Positions 8,224 to 17,541 of a DNA stretch of 64,000 nucleotides are shown in pieces. The DNA is from Actinomycetota bacterium (GTDB lineage: Bacteria; Actinomycetota; Actinomycetes; S36-B12; UBA10799), in assembly GCA_020636995.1 (NCBI GenBank), contig JACJWU010000002.1, positions 124,001-188,000 on the forward strand, given 5' to 3'. The position numbers were made by a program, and so were the translations under genes. Under the pieces are notes generated by a model. That model was not told where the DNA came from. It did not search any database and saw nothing but the letters and a program-made list of their open reading frames with translations. Every line of letters begins with the position of its first letter. Within the stretch, counting starts at the first letter, position 1.

Positions 8224-9219
8224 TCAGGTCTTCGCGTGGCGGCGCGCGATCCCGCTGCGGATCCAGCCGGAGACCAGGATCGCGAGGAGTGCGATCAGCC
8301 CGCCGAGAACTGTGTAGCCCACGCGGGCGGTGTCTACGCCGGTGGGGTCGTCGGCCCCCGAGAGCAGCACGATCGCCGCGGTCATGAACGAGGAGAACAG
8401 CCAGTAGCGGGACCTGGTGGCCGTCAGCATCGCCAGGACGAGGGCGGCCAGCCCCGCCAGTCCCAGCAGTCGGTTGTGGGGGAGGAGCGCCACAAGTCCC
8501 GCTGCCACGGCACCTCCCAGGACCGTCCCTCCGACGCGTTGCACGGTCTTCGAGATGGTGGCCTGCGGGCCGACCTGAACCACGACGATCAACGTCAGCA
8601 GCAGCCAGGAGGCGTTGGTCTCAGGTGCCCACGTCAACACACCCCAGGTGGCGAGCGTGCAGGTCGTGGTGATCACGGCGAGGTATTCGACGGTGTCCGC
8701 CCGGGTGTTCCGCTCCGGCTTGGCGATGTCGTGCCCCGCAAGCAGGCGGGGGACGATCAGAGCAGGCCAGAAGGCGCCCACTGCCAGCGTCACGAGGACG
8801 GCGGCGATGTAGGCGTTGTCGAGTCGCTCGGCCGGGGTCGCGCCGATCGTCGGAGGGTCGACCAGCAGGTAGGACAGTCCCAGCAGGATCATGGCCGTGC
8901 CTTTGTGGACTCCCCACCCCGCGGTGATGCCGACACCGATGCACGCGAGCGCCATGAGGGCCGCCCCGGCGGCGGGGACGAGCCCGACCACGACCGCGAT
9001 GGGTCCGAGCAGGGTGATGACGAGCGCTGATGTCATCGCGAGTCTGGGTCCGGCCATGACGGCTGTGACCAGACCCACCACGATGCCGAAGAAGGTGACG
9101 ATGCTCATGCCCGGCTCGAACACCACGCCCGTCAGCAGTAGGGGTGGCACGATCGCGGTGGCCAGCAGCAGCGCGACGCGCCCGCCAGAGCCCTGGTGCG
9201 CAGCGCCTGGTTCGCCCAT
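8224..9219 (-). CDS. FUSC-type integral membrane protein (possible aromatic-acid exporter family)
   Basis: A 331-aa protein made almost entirely of hydrophobic segments, about nine or ten. The block SKTVQRVGGTVLGGAVAAG in the middle matches the region conserved in FUSC/aromatic-acid exporter-like permeases (VQRxxGTxxG). Function is inferred from the family only. The stop codon directly abuts the stop of the carboxyltransferase gene. The LON-domain gene is divergent from its start, 72 bp away. Confidence 0.7.
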   Translation of the reverse strand: MGEPGAAHQGSGGRVALLLATAIVPPLLLTGVVFEPGMSIVTFFGIVVGLVTAVMAGPRLAMTSALVITLLGPIAVVVGLVPAAGAALMALACIGVGITAGWGVHKGTAMILLGLSYLLVDPPTIGATPAERLDNAYIAAVLVTLAVGAFWPALIVPRLLAGHDIAKPERNTRADTVEYLAVITTTCTLATWGVLTWAPETNASWLLLTLIVVVQVGPQATISKTVQRVGGTVLGGAVAAGLVALLPHNRLLGLAGLAALVLAMLTATRSRYWLFSSFMTAAIVLLSGADDPTGVDTARVGYTVLGGLIALLAILVSGWIRSGIARRHAKT

Positions 9220-9291
9220 GGATCAAGTCTGCCCACCCGGCTCCGGCGAAGAGCGATTGCCGGATCGGCACGGGGGTGCTTGTGTGGAGGC

Positions 9292-9900
9292 GTGACGGCG
9301 ACCCCGATGTTCCCCCTCGGCTCCGTGCTCTTCCCGCACATGCCCTTGGCGTTGCGCCTGTTCGAACCCCGCTATCTGCAGATGCTCGCCGGACTACTGG
9401 AACAGCCGCGACCCGAGTTCGGGGTCGTGCTCATCGAGCGTGGTCACGAGGTCGGTGGTGGGGATCATCGATTCGGTCTGGGAACCATGGCGCGGCTCAT
9501 CGAGGTGGAGGCGCGGGAGGAGTTCATGGCCGTGGTGTCCGTGGGAACCTCTCGGGTCCGGGTGGACCAGTGGCTGCCCGACGACCCTTTCCCGCGCGCG
9601 GAGGTCTCGATCGTGCCGGAGTTCGAATGGGAGGAGGCGCTCGCCGATGAGCGGCACTCGGTGGAGGCGCTGGTGCGGGAGGCCATAGCGCTGATGGGCG
9701 GCGAGCCCGACGTCGAACTCACCGACGACCCGGTCGGGCGATGCTGGCAGATGGCTGCCTTGGCGCCGGTCGGCGCACTGGATGCCTGGCGACTGCTGGG
9801 AAGTGCGACCCTGGGCGACCTGCTGGAGACGACAAAGCGCCTCACCGCCGAGGCCATCGACACCTATCGCATGGACAGCGGGTCAGGCGGGTTCGACTGA
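9292..9900 (+). CDS. LON peptidase substrate-binding domain protein
   Basis: A 202-aa protein starting TATPMFPLGSVLFPHMPL, the classic opening of the Lon N-terminal domain, followed by LRLFEPRYLQML and GVVLIERGHEVGG. No ATPase or protease domain follows, so it is a stand-alone LON-domain protein, common in actinobacteria and of unclear role. The GTG at 9292 follows GTGGAGG and is preferred over upstream in-frame starts. Its last 18 bp overlap the 3' end of the convergent OsmC gene. Confidence 0.8.
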   Translation: MTATPMFPLGSVLFPHMPLALRLFEPRYLQMLAGLLEQPRPEFGVVLIERGHEVGGGDHRFGLGTMARLIEVEAREEFMAVVSVGTSRVRVDQWLPDDPFPRAEVSIVPEFEWEEALADERHSVEALVREAIALMGGEPDVELTDDPVGRCWQMAALAPVGALDAWRLLGSATLGDLLETTKRLTAEAIDTYRMDSGSGGFD

Positions 9901-10308
9901 CAGCGTGATCGGAACCGCCTTGAGTGCCTGACTCACCGGGCAGTTGTTCTTGGCGTCCTCCGCGGCCGCGGTGAAGCCGTCGGCGTCGAGGCCGGGCACG
10001 TCCCCGCGTACATGCAGCCGGATCTCGGTGATCCCGGTCCCGGGCTGGAAGTCGACATCAGCGCGGGTCTCGAGTCGGGTGGCCGGGGTGCCGGACTTGG
10101 CCAGTCCGTTCGACAACGCCATCGAGAAGCAGGCCGAGTGGGCGGCGGCGATGAGTTCCTCGGGGCTGGTCTTGCCTGCGGGTTCCTCGGCGCGTGCCGG
10201 CCATGACACCGGGTAGCGGCCCACGCCTGAGGAGTCCATGGTCACCTCCCCGCTGCCCTCGAAGAGAGTGCCGGTCCAGATGGTCGATGCGCTGCGAGTG
10301 GTTGCCAT
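9883..10308 (-). CDS. OsmC/Ohr-family peroxide reductase
   Basis: A 141-aa protein of the OsmC family, thiol-dependent reductases of organic hydroperoxides. The two active-site cysteines sit in AAHSACFSMALS (about residue 59) and NNCPVSQALK (about 123). The family motif EELIAAAHSACF is intact. Length is normal for OsmC. It is convergent with the LON-domain gene (18-bp overlap) and divergent from the TetR gene at 10389. Confidence 0.88.
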   Translation of the reverse strand: MATTRSASTIWTGTLFEGSGEVTMDSSGVGRYPVSWPARAEEPAGKTSPEELIAAAHSACFSMALSNGLAKSGTPATRLETRADVDFQPGTGITEIRLHVRGDVPGLDADGFTAAAEDAKNNCPVSQALKAVPITLSVEPA

Positions 10309-10381
10309 GCCTCAATGCCTATCGCGGATCCCGGGGCCTGTCGAGTGGAGTCCCGGTGGGCTTGTCTATCCGAGACTTTCG

Positions 10382-10398
10382 TGTCACTATGACTGACA
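10382..10398. promoter_or_regulatory. Possible TetR operator overlapping the regulator's own start
   Basis: TGTCA-N7-TGACA, an inverted repeat covering the start of the TetR gene. Its position would suit autoregulation. Short arms mean it could be chance. Confidence 0.35.
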
Positions 10399-10988
10399 TG
10401 AAAATGTCCAGGCCGTACCGGATGCAGGCGCGAGCGGACGCAGCCGAACTCACCGGGGAGCGCATCCTGCAGGCCGCCGTCGACATCTTCTGGGAGCGTC
10501 CCAGCGTCCAGATATCGCTGGAGGACGTCGCCGAGCGGGCCGGTGTCTCGTCGCGGACCGTCATCCGCAGATACGGATCCAAAGAGAACCTGCTGGCCTC
10601 GGCAGCCGAATGGGCCGGCGCTGGTGTGGCACAGCAACGCGGCCAGGCACCGGTTGGTGACGTGCCGGGCAGTGTGAGCGTGCTCATGGATCACTACGAG
10701 GAGTACGGCGACAGGGTGGTGCGGTTGCTCGCCGCCGAGGTCGAGGTGCCGGCCCTGTCGGACATCGCCGACAAGGGCCGCGAGGTGCATATGGCGTGGT
10801 GCAAGCGCGTGTTCGCGCCGTACCTGGATGCTGCTTCGTCCGTGCAGCGCCGTCGCCGACTCGCACAGTTCGTGGCCCTGTGCGACGTCTACACGTGGAA
10901 GTTGCTTCGGCGCGACGCCGGATTGAGTCGCCGCCAGGCCGAACTCGCACTCGTGGAGATGCTCAGCCCGCTCACAAAGGAGTCATGA
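10389..10988 (+). CDS. TetR/AcrR-family transcriptional regulator
   Basis: A 199-aa one-domain repressor with an N-terminal helix-turn-helix: SLEDVAERAGVSSRTVIRRY is the typical TetR recognition segment. The C-terminal ligand domain is not informative. ATG at 10389 or 10398 could be the start; no ribosome-binding site is visible, and a -10-like TATGAC just upstream suggests a leaderless or short-leader transcript. The stop overlaps the start of the glycosyltransferase (ATGATG), so the two are translationally coupled and the regulator probably controls the glycosyltransferase. Confidence 0.85.
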   Translation: MTDMKMSRPYRMQARADAAELTGERILQAAVDIFWERPSVQISLEDVAERAGVSSRTVIRRYGSKENLLASAAEWAGAGVAQQRGQAPVGDVPGSVSVLMDHYEEYGDRVVRLLAAEVEVPALSDIADKGREVHMAWCKRVFAPYLDAASSVQRRRRLAQFVALCDVYTWKLLRRDAGLSRRQAELALVEMLSPLTKES

Positions 10989-12226
10989 TGTCCAGGATCC
11001 TCGCGTACACCACACCGGCCAGGGGCCACCTCTATCCACTGACCTCGATCCTGCTGGAGTTGCAGACCCGTGGTCACGACATCCGCGTGCGAACGCTCGC
11101 CTCGGAAGTGGCGGCCATGCGGGACCTGGGTTTCGGAGCGCGGCCAGTGCATGAGCGGGTCGCCGCCATCGAGCTGCGGGACTGGCGACACCGCAGTCCG
11201 CAGAAGGCTCTGGCGGCCAGCGTCCAGACCTTCGTGGACCGTGCACAGTTCGACGCCGCCGATCTGCAGCGCGCCATCGCCGAAGAGGATCCGGCCGCAG
11301 TGCTCGTCGATATCAACGCGTGGGGGGCTCTGGCCGTTGCCGAGAAGTGGGGTGGACCGTGGGCGGCCTTCTGCCCGTACCCGCTTCCCCTGCCATCGCG
11401 TGAGGCACCTCCCTACGGCCCGGGGCTCACGCCTGCCGCCGGGGCGCTGGGCCGTCTTCGCGACGGCGTGCTGCGTCCCGTCGTTGAGGGAGCCATGAAT
11501 CGCAGCATGTTGCCAGCTGTGAACGGCGTGCGGCAAGCGCTGGGGCTTCCCGGGCTCCAGCACCTCAGTGATCAGTTCCTGCGGCCACCGTTGCTGCTGT
11601 ACCTGACCGCGGAGCCTTTCGAGTACCACCGTTCTCACTGGCCGGACTCGGTGCTGATGGTGGGACCGTGCATGTGGGAGCCACCGGCACTAGAGCGGGA
11701 TTGGTACTCGCAACTGACCGATCCGCTCGTCGTCGTGACGACGTCCTCGGAGTTCCAGGACGATGGCCGCCTGGTCCAGACGGCCATGGACGCGTTGGCC
11801 GGACAGTCGGCGCAGGTCGTTGCGACGGTACCTGCGGGCGATCCGACCGCCTTCCGGGTGCCGCGGAACGCGCGGGTCGTGCAGTTCGCGCCGCACGGGC
11901 CGCTGTTCGAGCGAGCGGCGGTCGTGATCACCCACGGTGGCATGGGTGCCACGCAGAAGGCACTGAGCCTCGGGGTTCCCGTGGTGGCGGTGCCGTTCGG
12001 GCGTGACCAGCGCGAGGTGGCACGACGTGTCGAGGTAGCCGACTGCGGTGTGCGTCTTGCGGCCGGTCGACTCGACGACCGCCGACTGCTGGCGGGCGTC
12101 AGGGCGGCGATGACGAAGGGGGAGGGTGCGGCCCGGGTGGCGCAGGGCTATCGGGACGCAGGCGGTCCGGTTGCCGCGGCTGACGCTGTGGAAGCGCGCT
12201 TGATCGGTGTCCCCTCAGGAATCTAG
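10985..12226 (+). CDS. Glycosyltransferase of the MGT/UGT (GT1) family
   Basis: A 413-aa GT-B fold enzyme. The N-terminal half begins with RILAYTTPARGHLYPLTSIL, the acceptor-domain opening of macrolide/UDP-glycosyltransferases. The C-terminal donor-binding half holds ITHGGMGATQKALSLGVP followed by PFGRDQREVARRV, the GT1 signature. It transfers a sugar from an NDP-sugar to a small hydrophobic acceptor such as a drug or natural product. AAAGGAG lies 3-9 nt before ATG 10985 and ATG 10988, so either may be used. Coupled to the TetR gene, which suggests an inducible detoxification pair. Confidence 0.85.
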   Translation: MMSRILAYTTPARGHLYPLTSILLELQTRGHDIRVRTLASEVAAMRDLGFGARPVHERVAAIELRDWRHRSPQKALAASVQTFVDRAQFDAADLQRAIAEEDPAAVLVDINAWGALAVAEKWGGPWAAFCPYPLPLPSREAPPYGPGLTPAAGALGRLRDGVLRPVVEGAMNRSMLPAVNGVRQALGLPGLQHLSDQFLRPPLLLYLTAEPFEYHRSHWPDSVLMVGPCMWEPPALERDWYSQLTDPLVVVTTSSEFQDDGRLVQTAMDALAGQSAQVVATVPAGDPTAFRVPRNARVVQFAPHGPLFERAAVVITHGGMGATQKALSLGVPVVAVPFGRDQREVARRVEVADCGVRLAAGRLDDRRLLAGVRAAMTKGEGAARVAQGYRDAGGPVAAADAVEARLIGVPSGI

Positions 12227-12907
12227 GGCGAAGCGGGCTGCTGCCTGGGCGTGCAGGAAAGCGGTCGGGAAGTAGGGGACGGCCACGTCCTGAGCGCCTA
12301 CGAGCAGCTCTATCTCCGTGCACCCGGCGATCACGCCCTCCGCGCCGGCGTCCACCAGCCGGTCGATGGCCGCCAGGTATTGCCCTCTGGAATCGGGGGA
12401 GACGATGCCGCGTACCAGTTCTGTGTAGATGACGTCGTGGATCATGGTCCGATCCGGCTCGTCCGGGACGCTGACATGCAGGCCGGCGGCCCGCAGGCGA
12501 TCGGCGTAGAACGGTTGCTCCATGGTGTACCGGGTGCCCAGCAGAGCGACTCTGCGGACTGCTTGTGAGATCGCGGCATCGGCCGTGGCGTCCGCGATGT
12601 GCAGCAGTGGCACGTCGATGGCTGCTTGGACCTCGTCGAAAACCCTGTGCATCGTGTTGGTGCACATCAGGATCGCCTCGGCACCACTGCTCCGCAGATC
12701 GCGGGCCGCCGTGGACAGCGTGCGCGCTGCCGTGTCCCAGTCGTCGGCCTCCTGCATGGCCTCGATATCCGCGAAGTTGAACGAACGGATCACGAGGTCG
12801 GCCGACGCTGTCCCGCCGAGGCGGTCTCTCACCTCCTGGTTGATCCACCGTTCGTATTCGATGGACGATTCCCACGACATCCCACCGAGGAGACCGAGGC
12901 GTTTCAT
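12215..12907 (-). CDS. Aspartate/glutamate racemase family protein (RacX-like)
   Basis: A 230-aa cofactor-independent racemase. The two catalytic cysteines are in ILMCTNTMH (about residue 83) and VIAGCTEIELL (about 192). The opening KRLGLLGGMSWESS is typical of the YgeA/RacX group, which racemises various amino acids; the substrate is open. ATG 12907 is chosen over the TTG at 12916. Its 3' end overlaps that of the glycosyltransferase by 12 bp (convergent). Confidence 0.85.
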   Translation of the reverse strand: MKRLGLLGGMSWESSIEYERWINQEVRDRLGGTASADLVIRSFNFADIEAMQEADDWDTAARTLSTAARDLRSSGAEAILMCTNTMHRVFDEVQAAIDVPLLHIADATADAAISQAVRRVALLGTRYTMEQPFYADRLRAAGLHVSVPDEPDRTMIHDVIYTELVRGIVSPDSRGQYLAAIDRLVDAGAEGVIAGCTEIELLVGAQDVAVPYFPTAFLHAQAAARFALDS

Positions 12908-12930
12908 GACAGCCAACCTAGGCTCAAGGT

Positions 12931-13701
12931 ATGGCGGAGATGCCCTTGGGCTGGCGCACGGACCTCGATGTCCTGCAGAAGTCGGGCACCCGGGTCAGGT
13001 CATCCGACGGGTATGTGATCGTCCAGACGCCGGACAACCCCGGGTACTTCTGGGGGAATTTCCTATTCATCACCGATCCGGCGCTGGCGGGACGACCGGC
13101 TGACTGCTTGGAGCTGATGACCAGGACGTTCCCGGATGCGCACCATGTGGCCATTGGTCTGCCTGCACCGCCGGCGCCCGGCCTGTGGGAAGGCCTCGGC
13201 GTAGACGTCGAACGCGACGAGGTGCTGGTCGCAACCGAGGTGCCCGCGGGCCGGGATCTGCCTGTGGGCTATGTGGCGCGCCCGCTCACCGGTGACGACT
13301 GGGAGCAGTCGTTGCGTAACGAGATCGCCGGGTCACAGACACAGGACATGGCCGCCTACGCCGATTTCGCCAGGCGCCGCATCGATTCACGACAGTCGAT
13401 GGCCGCCCATGGGGAGGCAGCGTTCTTCGGCGTGTTCGCCGGGGAAGAGCTGGTGGCCGAACTCGGCATCGTCCTGTGCGACGACGGGGCGCGTTACCAG
13501 AGCGTGGGTACTGTTCCGGGACATCGTCGACGCGGATTGGCCTCGCACCTGTTGTCGGTGGCAGGGCGGTGGGCCCGCGACCGTGGTGCCACCCGGTGGG
13601 TGATTGTGGCGGAACCCGACTCGGATGCCGCCCGTTTGTACCGTGCATGCGGTCTGCGGCCGGTGGCCGAGTCGTGGCAGGTCTTTCGAGGCAGCATCTG
13701 A
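12931..13701 (+). CDS. GNAT-family N-acetyltransferase
   Basis: A 256-aa protein. The acetyl-CoA binding motif A is VPGHRRRGLASHLLSVAG near residue 195, followed by ARLYRACGLRPV, a GNAT C-terminal element. The first 120 residues form a separate region with no motif I recognise. Its stop overlaps the Nudix start (TGATG), so the two form an operon. Confidence 0.82.
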   Translation: MAEMPLGWRTDLDVLQKSGTRVRSSDGYVIVQTPDNPGYFWGNFLFITDPALAGRPADCLELMTRTFPDAHHVAIGLPAPPAPGLWEGLGVDVERDEVLVATEVPAGRDLPVGYVARPLTGDDWEQSLRNEIAGSQTQDMAAYADFARRRIDSRQSMAAHGEAAFFGVFAGEELVAELGIVLCDDGARYQSVGTVPGHRRRGLASHLLSVAGRWARDRGATRWVIVAEPDSDAARLYRACGLRPVAESWQVFRGSI

Positions 13702-14168
13702 TGGCCGTTCGACACAGCGCAGGGCTGCTGCCGTGGCGACGAGCAGCGCAGGGTGTGGAGGTGTTCCTCGTGCACATGGCCGGCCCCTACTGGGCGCACA
13801 AGGACGACGGCGCGTGGTCCATCGCCAAGGGTGAGTACGATCCGGTCGTCGAGGACCCGTGGGAGGTGGCGCAACGGGAGTTCGACGAGGAAGTGGGCCT
13901 CCCGGCGCCGTCAGGGGAACCCATGGACATCGGCGAGCATCAGATGCCCAGCGGCAAGCGCGTCCGCGTGTTCCTGGTCCAGACGGATCAGGATCTCCAC
14001 TTCGTCTCCAGCAACCTGTTCGAGATGGAATGGCCCCGAGGTTCAGGCACGATCGCCTCCTTCCCGGAGACCGACGATGCGCGGTGGTTCGATCTGGACA
14101 CCGCCAGGCGCAAACTGGTCTCGGGGCAGACCCCGATCCTCGAGTTGGTGGCTGCGGCCCTGCTCTGA
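13701..14168 (+). CDS. Nudix hydrolase
   Basis: A 155-aa protein. The Nudix box runs from KGEYDPVVEDPWEVAQ to REFDEEVG, with all the acidic residues of the R-E-x-x-E-E core. The spacing between the box glycine and the first Glu is six residues instead of the usual five. Similar proteins opening with (S/H)AG(L/I)LP(W/Y)R are predicted NTP or dinucleotide pyrophosphohydrolases. Co-transcribed with the upstream GNAT gene. Confidence 0.85.
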   Translation: MAVRHSAGLLPWRRAAQGVEVFLVHMAGPYWAHKDDGAWSIAKGEYDPVVEDPWEVAQREFDEEVGLPAPSGEPMDIGEHQMPSGKRVRVFLVQTDQDLHFVSSNLFEMEWPRGSGTIASFPETDDARWFDLDTARRKLVSGQTPILELVAAALL

Positions 14169-14205
14169 ACAGGGTCGGCCGGTCGGCGGGTCTTCTCTTT
14201 CGGCG

Positions 14206-14324
14206 TTTGTGACGTTGTTGTTCCTACCCCGACCAGCTTTGTCACGAAGGTGCGGGGTTCAGGGGCCTCAGACCCCGCACCTTCGTGACAAAAGGGGGAG
14301 GGTGGTCCGCAACAACGTCACAAA
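14206..14324. repeat. Nested double palindrome, family with core ACGAAGGTGCGGGG
   Basis: Outer arms TTTGTGACGTTGTTG (14206-14220) and CAACAACGTCACAAA (14310-14324) pair perfectly over 15 bp. Inside them TTTGTCACGAAGGTGCGGGG (14238-14257) pairs perfectly with its reverse complement at 14273-14292 over 20 bp. The inner core also occurs four times at 54925-55045. It fills the gap between the convergent Nudix and TetR genes and could act as a two-way terminator. Confidence 0.85.
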
Positions 14325-14343
14325 CAGGGCAGCCAGCGTGGCC

Positions 14344-14940
14344 TCAGGCGCGCCCCGTCTCCACCCGTGCCAGGTGGTGCGACCAGCGCTCAACGTCCTC
14401 GCGTCCTGGCCCGTCGGTCTGCGCGACCACCTGGATGGTCAGGCCGTCCAGCAGCGCCAGTAGTCGCCAGGCGGAGGCCCTCGGATCGGCGCACACGAAC
14501 TCGCCGCTGTCGTTGCCATCGCGCAGGATCTGCTCCAGCAACCCCTGCCAGCCGCTGTTCAATTTGGCCGCGATGTCCCGTACCGCCGGATGGCGGGGAG
14601 AACTGCTCCATGCGTCCATCCACCACTGGAACTGCCACGCGTCGCGAGCGGGCTGGAACTCCGAGACGATGGCGTCGAGCTGCTCGGTTGCGGTCTCGAG
14701 TCCGTCCACCAAGTCCCTGGCGCGCTGCAGGTCTTCGGCAGCGACCCGCTCGAAGGCCGCGGCCATCAGGTCGTCGTAACTGTCGAAGTAGTGATGCATC
14801 AGTCCCGTGCTCACACCCGCCTCGGCCGAGACCGTGCGGGTGCTGGATTCGAGCATGCCGTTCGTGCGGATGGTGCGCACCGCCGCAGCGATCAGCGCCT
14901 CACGCCGATCGCTTGCGGTCATGTGCACCTGGTTGCTCAT
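14344..14940 (-). CDS. TetR-family regulator (BetI-like) of the agmatine operon
   Basis: A 198-aa protein with the N-terminal TetR helix-turn-helix (TVSAEAGVSTGLMHHYFDSY), most like the BetI group. It is the last gene of the minus-strand agmatine operon and its ATG overlaps the agmatine deiminase stop (ATGA), so it is co-expressed with the pathway. The natural inference is that it senses agmatine or a related polyamine and controls the operon, possibly through the palindrome at 18679-18694. Confidence 0.85.
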   Translation of the reverse strand: MSNQVHMTASDRREALIAAAVRTIRTNGMLESSTRTVSAEAGVSTGLMHHYFDSYDDLMAAAFERVAAEDLQRARDLVDGLETATEQLDAIVSEFQPARDAWQFQWWMDAWSSSPRHPAVRDIAAKLNSGWQGLLEQILRDGNDSGEFVCADPRASAWRLLALLDGLTIQVVAQTDGPGREDVERWSHHLARVETGRA

Positions 14941-16037
14941 CGACTACCGCTCGGCTCCTGTTGAGTGATGCAGTGGACGTTGCCGCCCCCGAGCAGGATC
15001 TCACGACCGGGTACCGTGACGATCTCCCGATCCGGGAAGAGCCGTTTGTACGTGAGGATGGCGTCCTCGTCGTGCACGTCGTCGAACACGGGGAGCACCA
15101 CCACGCCGTTCCCGATGAACGAATTCACGTACGAGCCCGCGAGGCGCTCGCCCTCCACCCGCGGCTGGACACCGGGGATGTGATCGACGCCGGCGGCCTC
15201 GTCGGCTGTGATGTGGATCGGCCCCGGCTGGTGCAGCTTCACCACCTCGAGCCGCCGCCCGCGGGCATCCGTGGCGTTCTCCAGGACGGCGAGTGCCTCG
15301 TTGCTGATCTCCCACTGCGGGTCGTTCTGGTCGTCGGTCCACGTGAGCATGACCACGCCCGGTGCCGCGAACCTCGCGAAGTTGTCGACGTGGCCGTCGG
15401 TTTCGTCGAGGTAGACCCCGCGCGGCAGCCAGATGACCTTGTCCGCACCGAGGTACTCGCACAGGTTGTGCTCGATCTCCGCCTTGGTCAGGTGGGGATT
15501 TCGGTTGTGGTTGAGCAGGCACTCCTCGGTCGTGAGGACAGTGCCCTGGCCGTCCACGTCGATGGATCCGCCCTCCAGCACGAAGTTCGCGCGGTACATC
15601 GGCACGCCCTCCATCTCGAGGACCTTGCGCGCGACCAAGTCGTCGTGGTCCCACGGGAAGTAGAGGCCGCCTTCGAGGCCGCCCCAGGCGTTGAAGCGCC
15701 AGTCCACGCCCCGCAACTCGCCGGCGTCGTTGATGACGAACGTCGGGCCGGTGTCGCGCATCCAGGAGTCGTCGGTGCTCATCTCCACCTCCCGGACCTG
15801 TGCCGGGAGGTGTTCACGGGCGTTGAGGTACTGGCCGCCGGAGACGACCATGGTCAGCGGTTCGTGGTCACAGATCGCCCGGGCCACGCGGCTGAACGCC
15901 TCCTGCGCGGGTTTGGCGCCGAGCCGCCAGTTGTCGGGCCGTTCAGGCCAGACCATCCAGCAGTTGCACTGCCGCTCCCACTCCGCCGGCATGCGGAACC
16001 CGTCGGCCTTCGGAGTGCCGGTCAGCGTCCTCGTCAT
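14937..16037 (-). CDS. aguA: Agmatine deiminase
   Basis: A 366-aa enzyme that converts agmatine to N-carbamoylputrescine and ammonia. The opening GFRMPAEWERQ, the block DDSWMRDTGP and the catalytic cysteine in GGGNVHCITQQ (Cys356) are diagnostic of the guanidino-group-modifying family, agmatine deiminase branch. Length matches the usual 365-380 aa. Neighbours are a putrescine carbamoyltransferase and an APC permease, the classic agmatine deiminase pathway set. Its start overlaps the permease stop and its stop overlaps the TetR start, both by 4 bp. Confidence 0.95.
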   Translation of the reverse strand: MTRTLTGTPKADGFRMPAEWERQCNCWMVWPERPDNWRLGAKPAQEAFSRVARAICDHEPLTMVVSGGQYLNAREHLPAQVREVEMSTDDSWMRDTGPTFVINDAGELRGVDWRFNAWGGLEGGLYFPWDHDDLVARKVLEMEGVPMYRANFVLEGGSIDVDGQGTVLTTEECLLNHNRNPHLTKAEIEHNLCEYLGADKVIWLPRGVYLDETDGHVDNFARFAAPGVVMLTWTDDQNDPQWEISNEALAVLENATDARGRRLEVVKLHQPGPIHITADEAAGVDHIPGVQPRVEGERLAGSYVNSFIGNGVVVLPVFDDVHDEDAILTYKRLFPDREIVTVPGREILLGGGNVHCITQQEPSGSR

Positions 16038-17527
16038 GACTGCTCACCGCCATGGGGCTGCAATGCCCGCTCAGCGCCCTCGGGGGTGTCCGGGGCGATG
16101 CCTTCGAGGTCCACCCGTGCGGACAGCTCGGGGTGTTCCGCGCGGTCCTTCCAGTGCGACGAGCGCCGTACCAGGATCTCCTGCGCGATGAACGTGGCGG
16201 CCAGGCCTCCCAGAATCAGCCACGTCGTGGTGGCGTCGAACTCGGCCCACGGGTTCCACACGAAGAAGAACACCGCGGCGACCAGCAACACCACGACCAG
16301 CAGCACCGACGTCCATGCGCCGACCACTCCGCCCGGCACCCGGTAGGGCCGGTGTGCCTGCGGGTCCTGCGAACGCAACCGCAGGAACGCCAGTGACATC
16401 GCCACGTATGGCAGCAGGAACACGATCGACGAGAACGCGAACAGGCTCCAGAACAGGGCATCGATGTCGCCGTTGGTCAGCGAGAAGAGCACCCCGTAGA
16501 CCAGCGTGATGGTCGCACTCACCAGCGCGGTGAATCCAGCGGCTCCCACCGGCGTGCGCCGTGTGGCGCTCATCTTCTTGAACACCGGTGGCAGGTCACC
16601 CTGCTCGGCGGCCTCCGCAGCCGCACGGTTCGCCCCGATGGTCCAGGGGATCAGCGCAGCGAAGAACGCGTACAGGATTCCGATTCCCACGACCGTGGTG
16701 AAGACGCCGGCGCCGAAGACGACGGTCAGTACGTCCAGCAGGCCACTGGTCTCGGAGATCTCCTCTGCGGGAGTCACCACCTGCATACCGATCGTCGAGA
16801 TCAGGTAGAAGGCGCCGATGAGCACTCCGGCGATGATGATCGTGCGCGGTACGTCGCGCCGCGGGTTGCGCATCTCGTTGGAAGCGCTGCTCATCAGTTC
16901 GAATCCGAGGAAGTTGTAGATGATGATCGGCAAAGCCAGCGCCATCGTCGCGGCTGTCGGGATCATCGAGGAGGTCGTCCACTCGAACGCCGTTGCCGAC
17001 CCGTCGCCGTTCCACGTGATCAGGCCGGCGACGCCGATCAGCAGGATCACGCCCACAGTGATGATGGCGCCGACGTTCGACACCCACTTCCCGGTCTCCA
17101 GGGTGAGGACGTTGACGCCCCAGTTGATCGCGATCAACACCAGGGCGATGCCCACCTGGGGCCAGAAGCCGAGGTCCGGGAAGAACATGTCCGACAGGAC
17201 CACCGAGAACATCAGGTAGACCGACGGCACCCACAGTGCCACGTTCAGCCAGTACCACCAGGAGACCCGGGTGCCCCAGCGGTTGCCGAAGGCACGCACG
17301 ATCCAGGAGTAGATACCGCCGGTGTCGGGGTACGTCGATCCGAGTTCAGCGGTCATCAATCCGTACGGCAGGAAGAAGAGGGCGATCATCAGGACCGTCC
17401 AGACGATCGCGGACGGCCCGATCTGCGCGGTCAGGGTGACCTGACTGAGCAGCAGGATCGCACACACGCTGAACAGCACCATGTCGAACATCCGCAGTGC
17501 GCGGGGAGTTTGTTGTGGGGTACTCAT
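16034..17527 (-). CDS. APC-family permease, likely agmatine/putrescine exchanger
   Basis: A 497-aa membrane protein with about twelve hydrophobic segments. Features such as YSWIVRAFGNRWG and NEMRNPRRDVPRT match amino acid/polyamine antiporters of the APC superfamily. Its place between putrescine carbamoyltransferase and agmatine deiminase suggests exchange of agmatine for putrescine, as AguD does; this is inferred from context. GAAGGGG lies 9 nt before the ATG at 17527, so this start is preferred over ATG 17536. The frame is open much further upstream, but that part overlaps the preceding gene. Confidence 0.85.
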   Translation of the reverse strand: MSTPQQTPRALRMFDMVLFSVCAILLLSQVTLTAQIGPSAIVWTVLMIALFFLPYGLMTAELGSTYPDTGGIYSWIVRAFGNRWGTRVSWWYWLNVALWVPSVYLMFSVVLSDMFFPDLGFWPQVGIALVLIAINWGVNVLTLETGKWVSNVGAIITVGVILLIGVAGLITWNGDGSATAFEWTTSSMIPTAATMALALPIIIYNFLGFELMSSASNEMRNPRRDVPRTIIIAGVLIGAFYLISTIGMQVVTPAEEISETSGLLDVLTVVFGAGVFTTVVGIGILYAFFAALIPWTIGANRAAAEAAEQGDLPPVFKKMSATRRTPVGAAGFTALVSATITLVYGVLFSLTNGDIDALFWSLFAFSSIVFLLPYVAMSLAFLRLRSQDPQAHRPYRVPGGVVGAWTSVLLVVVLLVAAVFFFVWNPWAEFDATTTWLILGGLAATFIAQEILVRRSSHWKDRAEHPELSARVDLEGIAPDTPEGAERALQPHGGEQS

Positions 17528-17541
17528 TGTCGTCATCCCCT

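Noticed and set aside
14367..16346. A 659-codon open frame on the plus strand
   Set aside because: Antisense to aguA, tetR and the permease, low complexity with Arg/Pro runs; a shadow of high-GC coding DNA.
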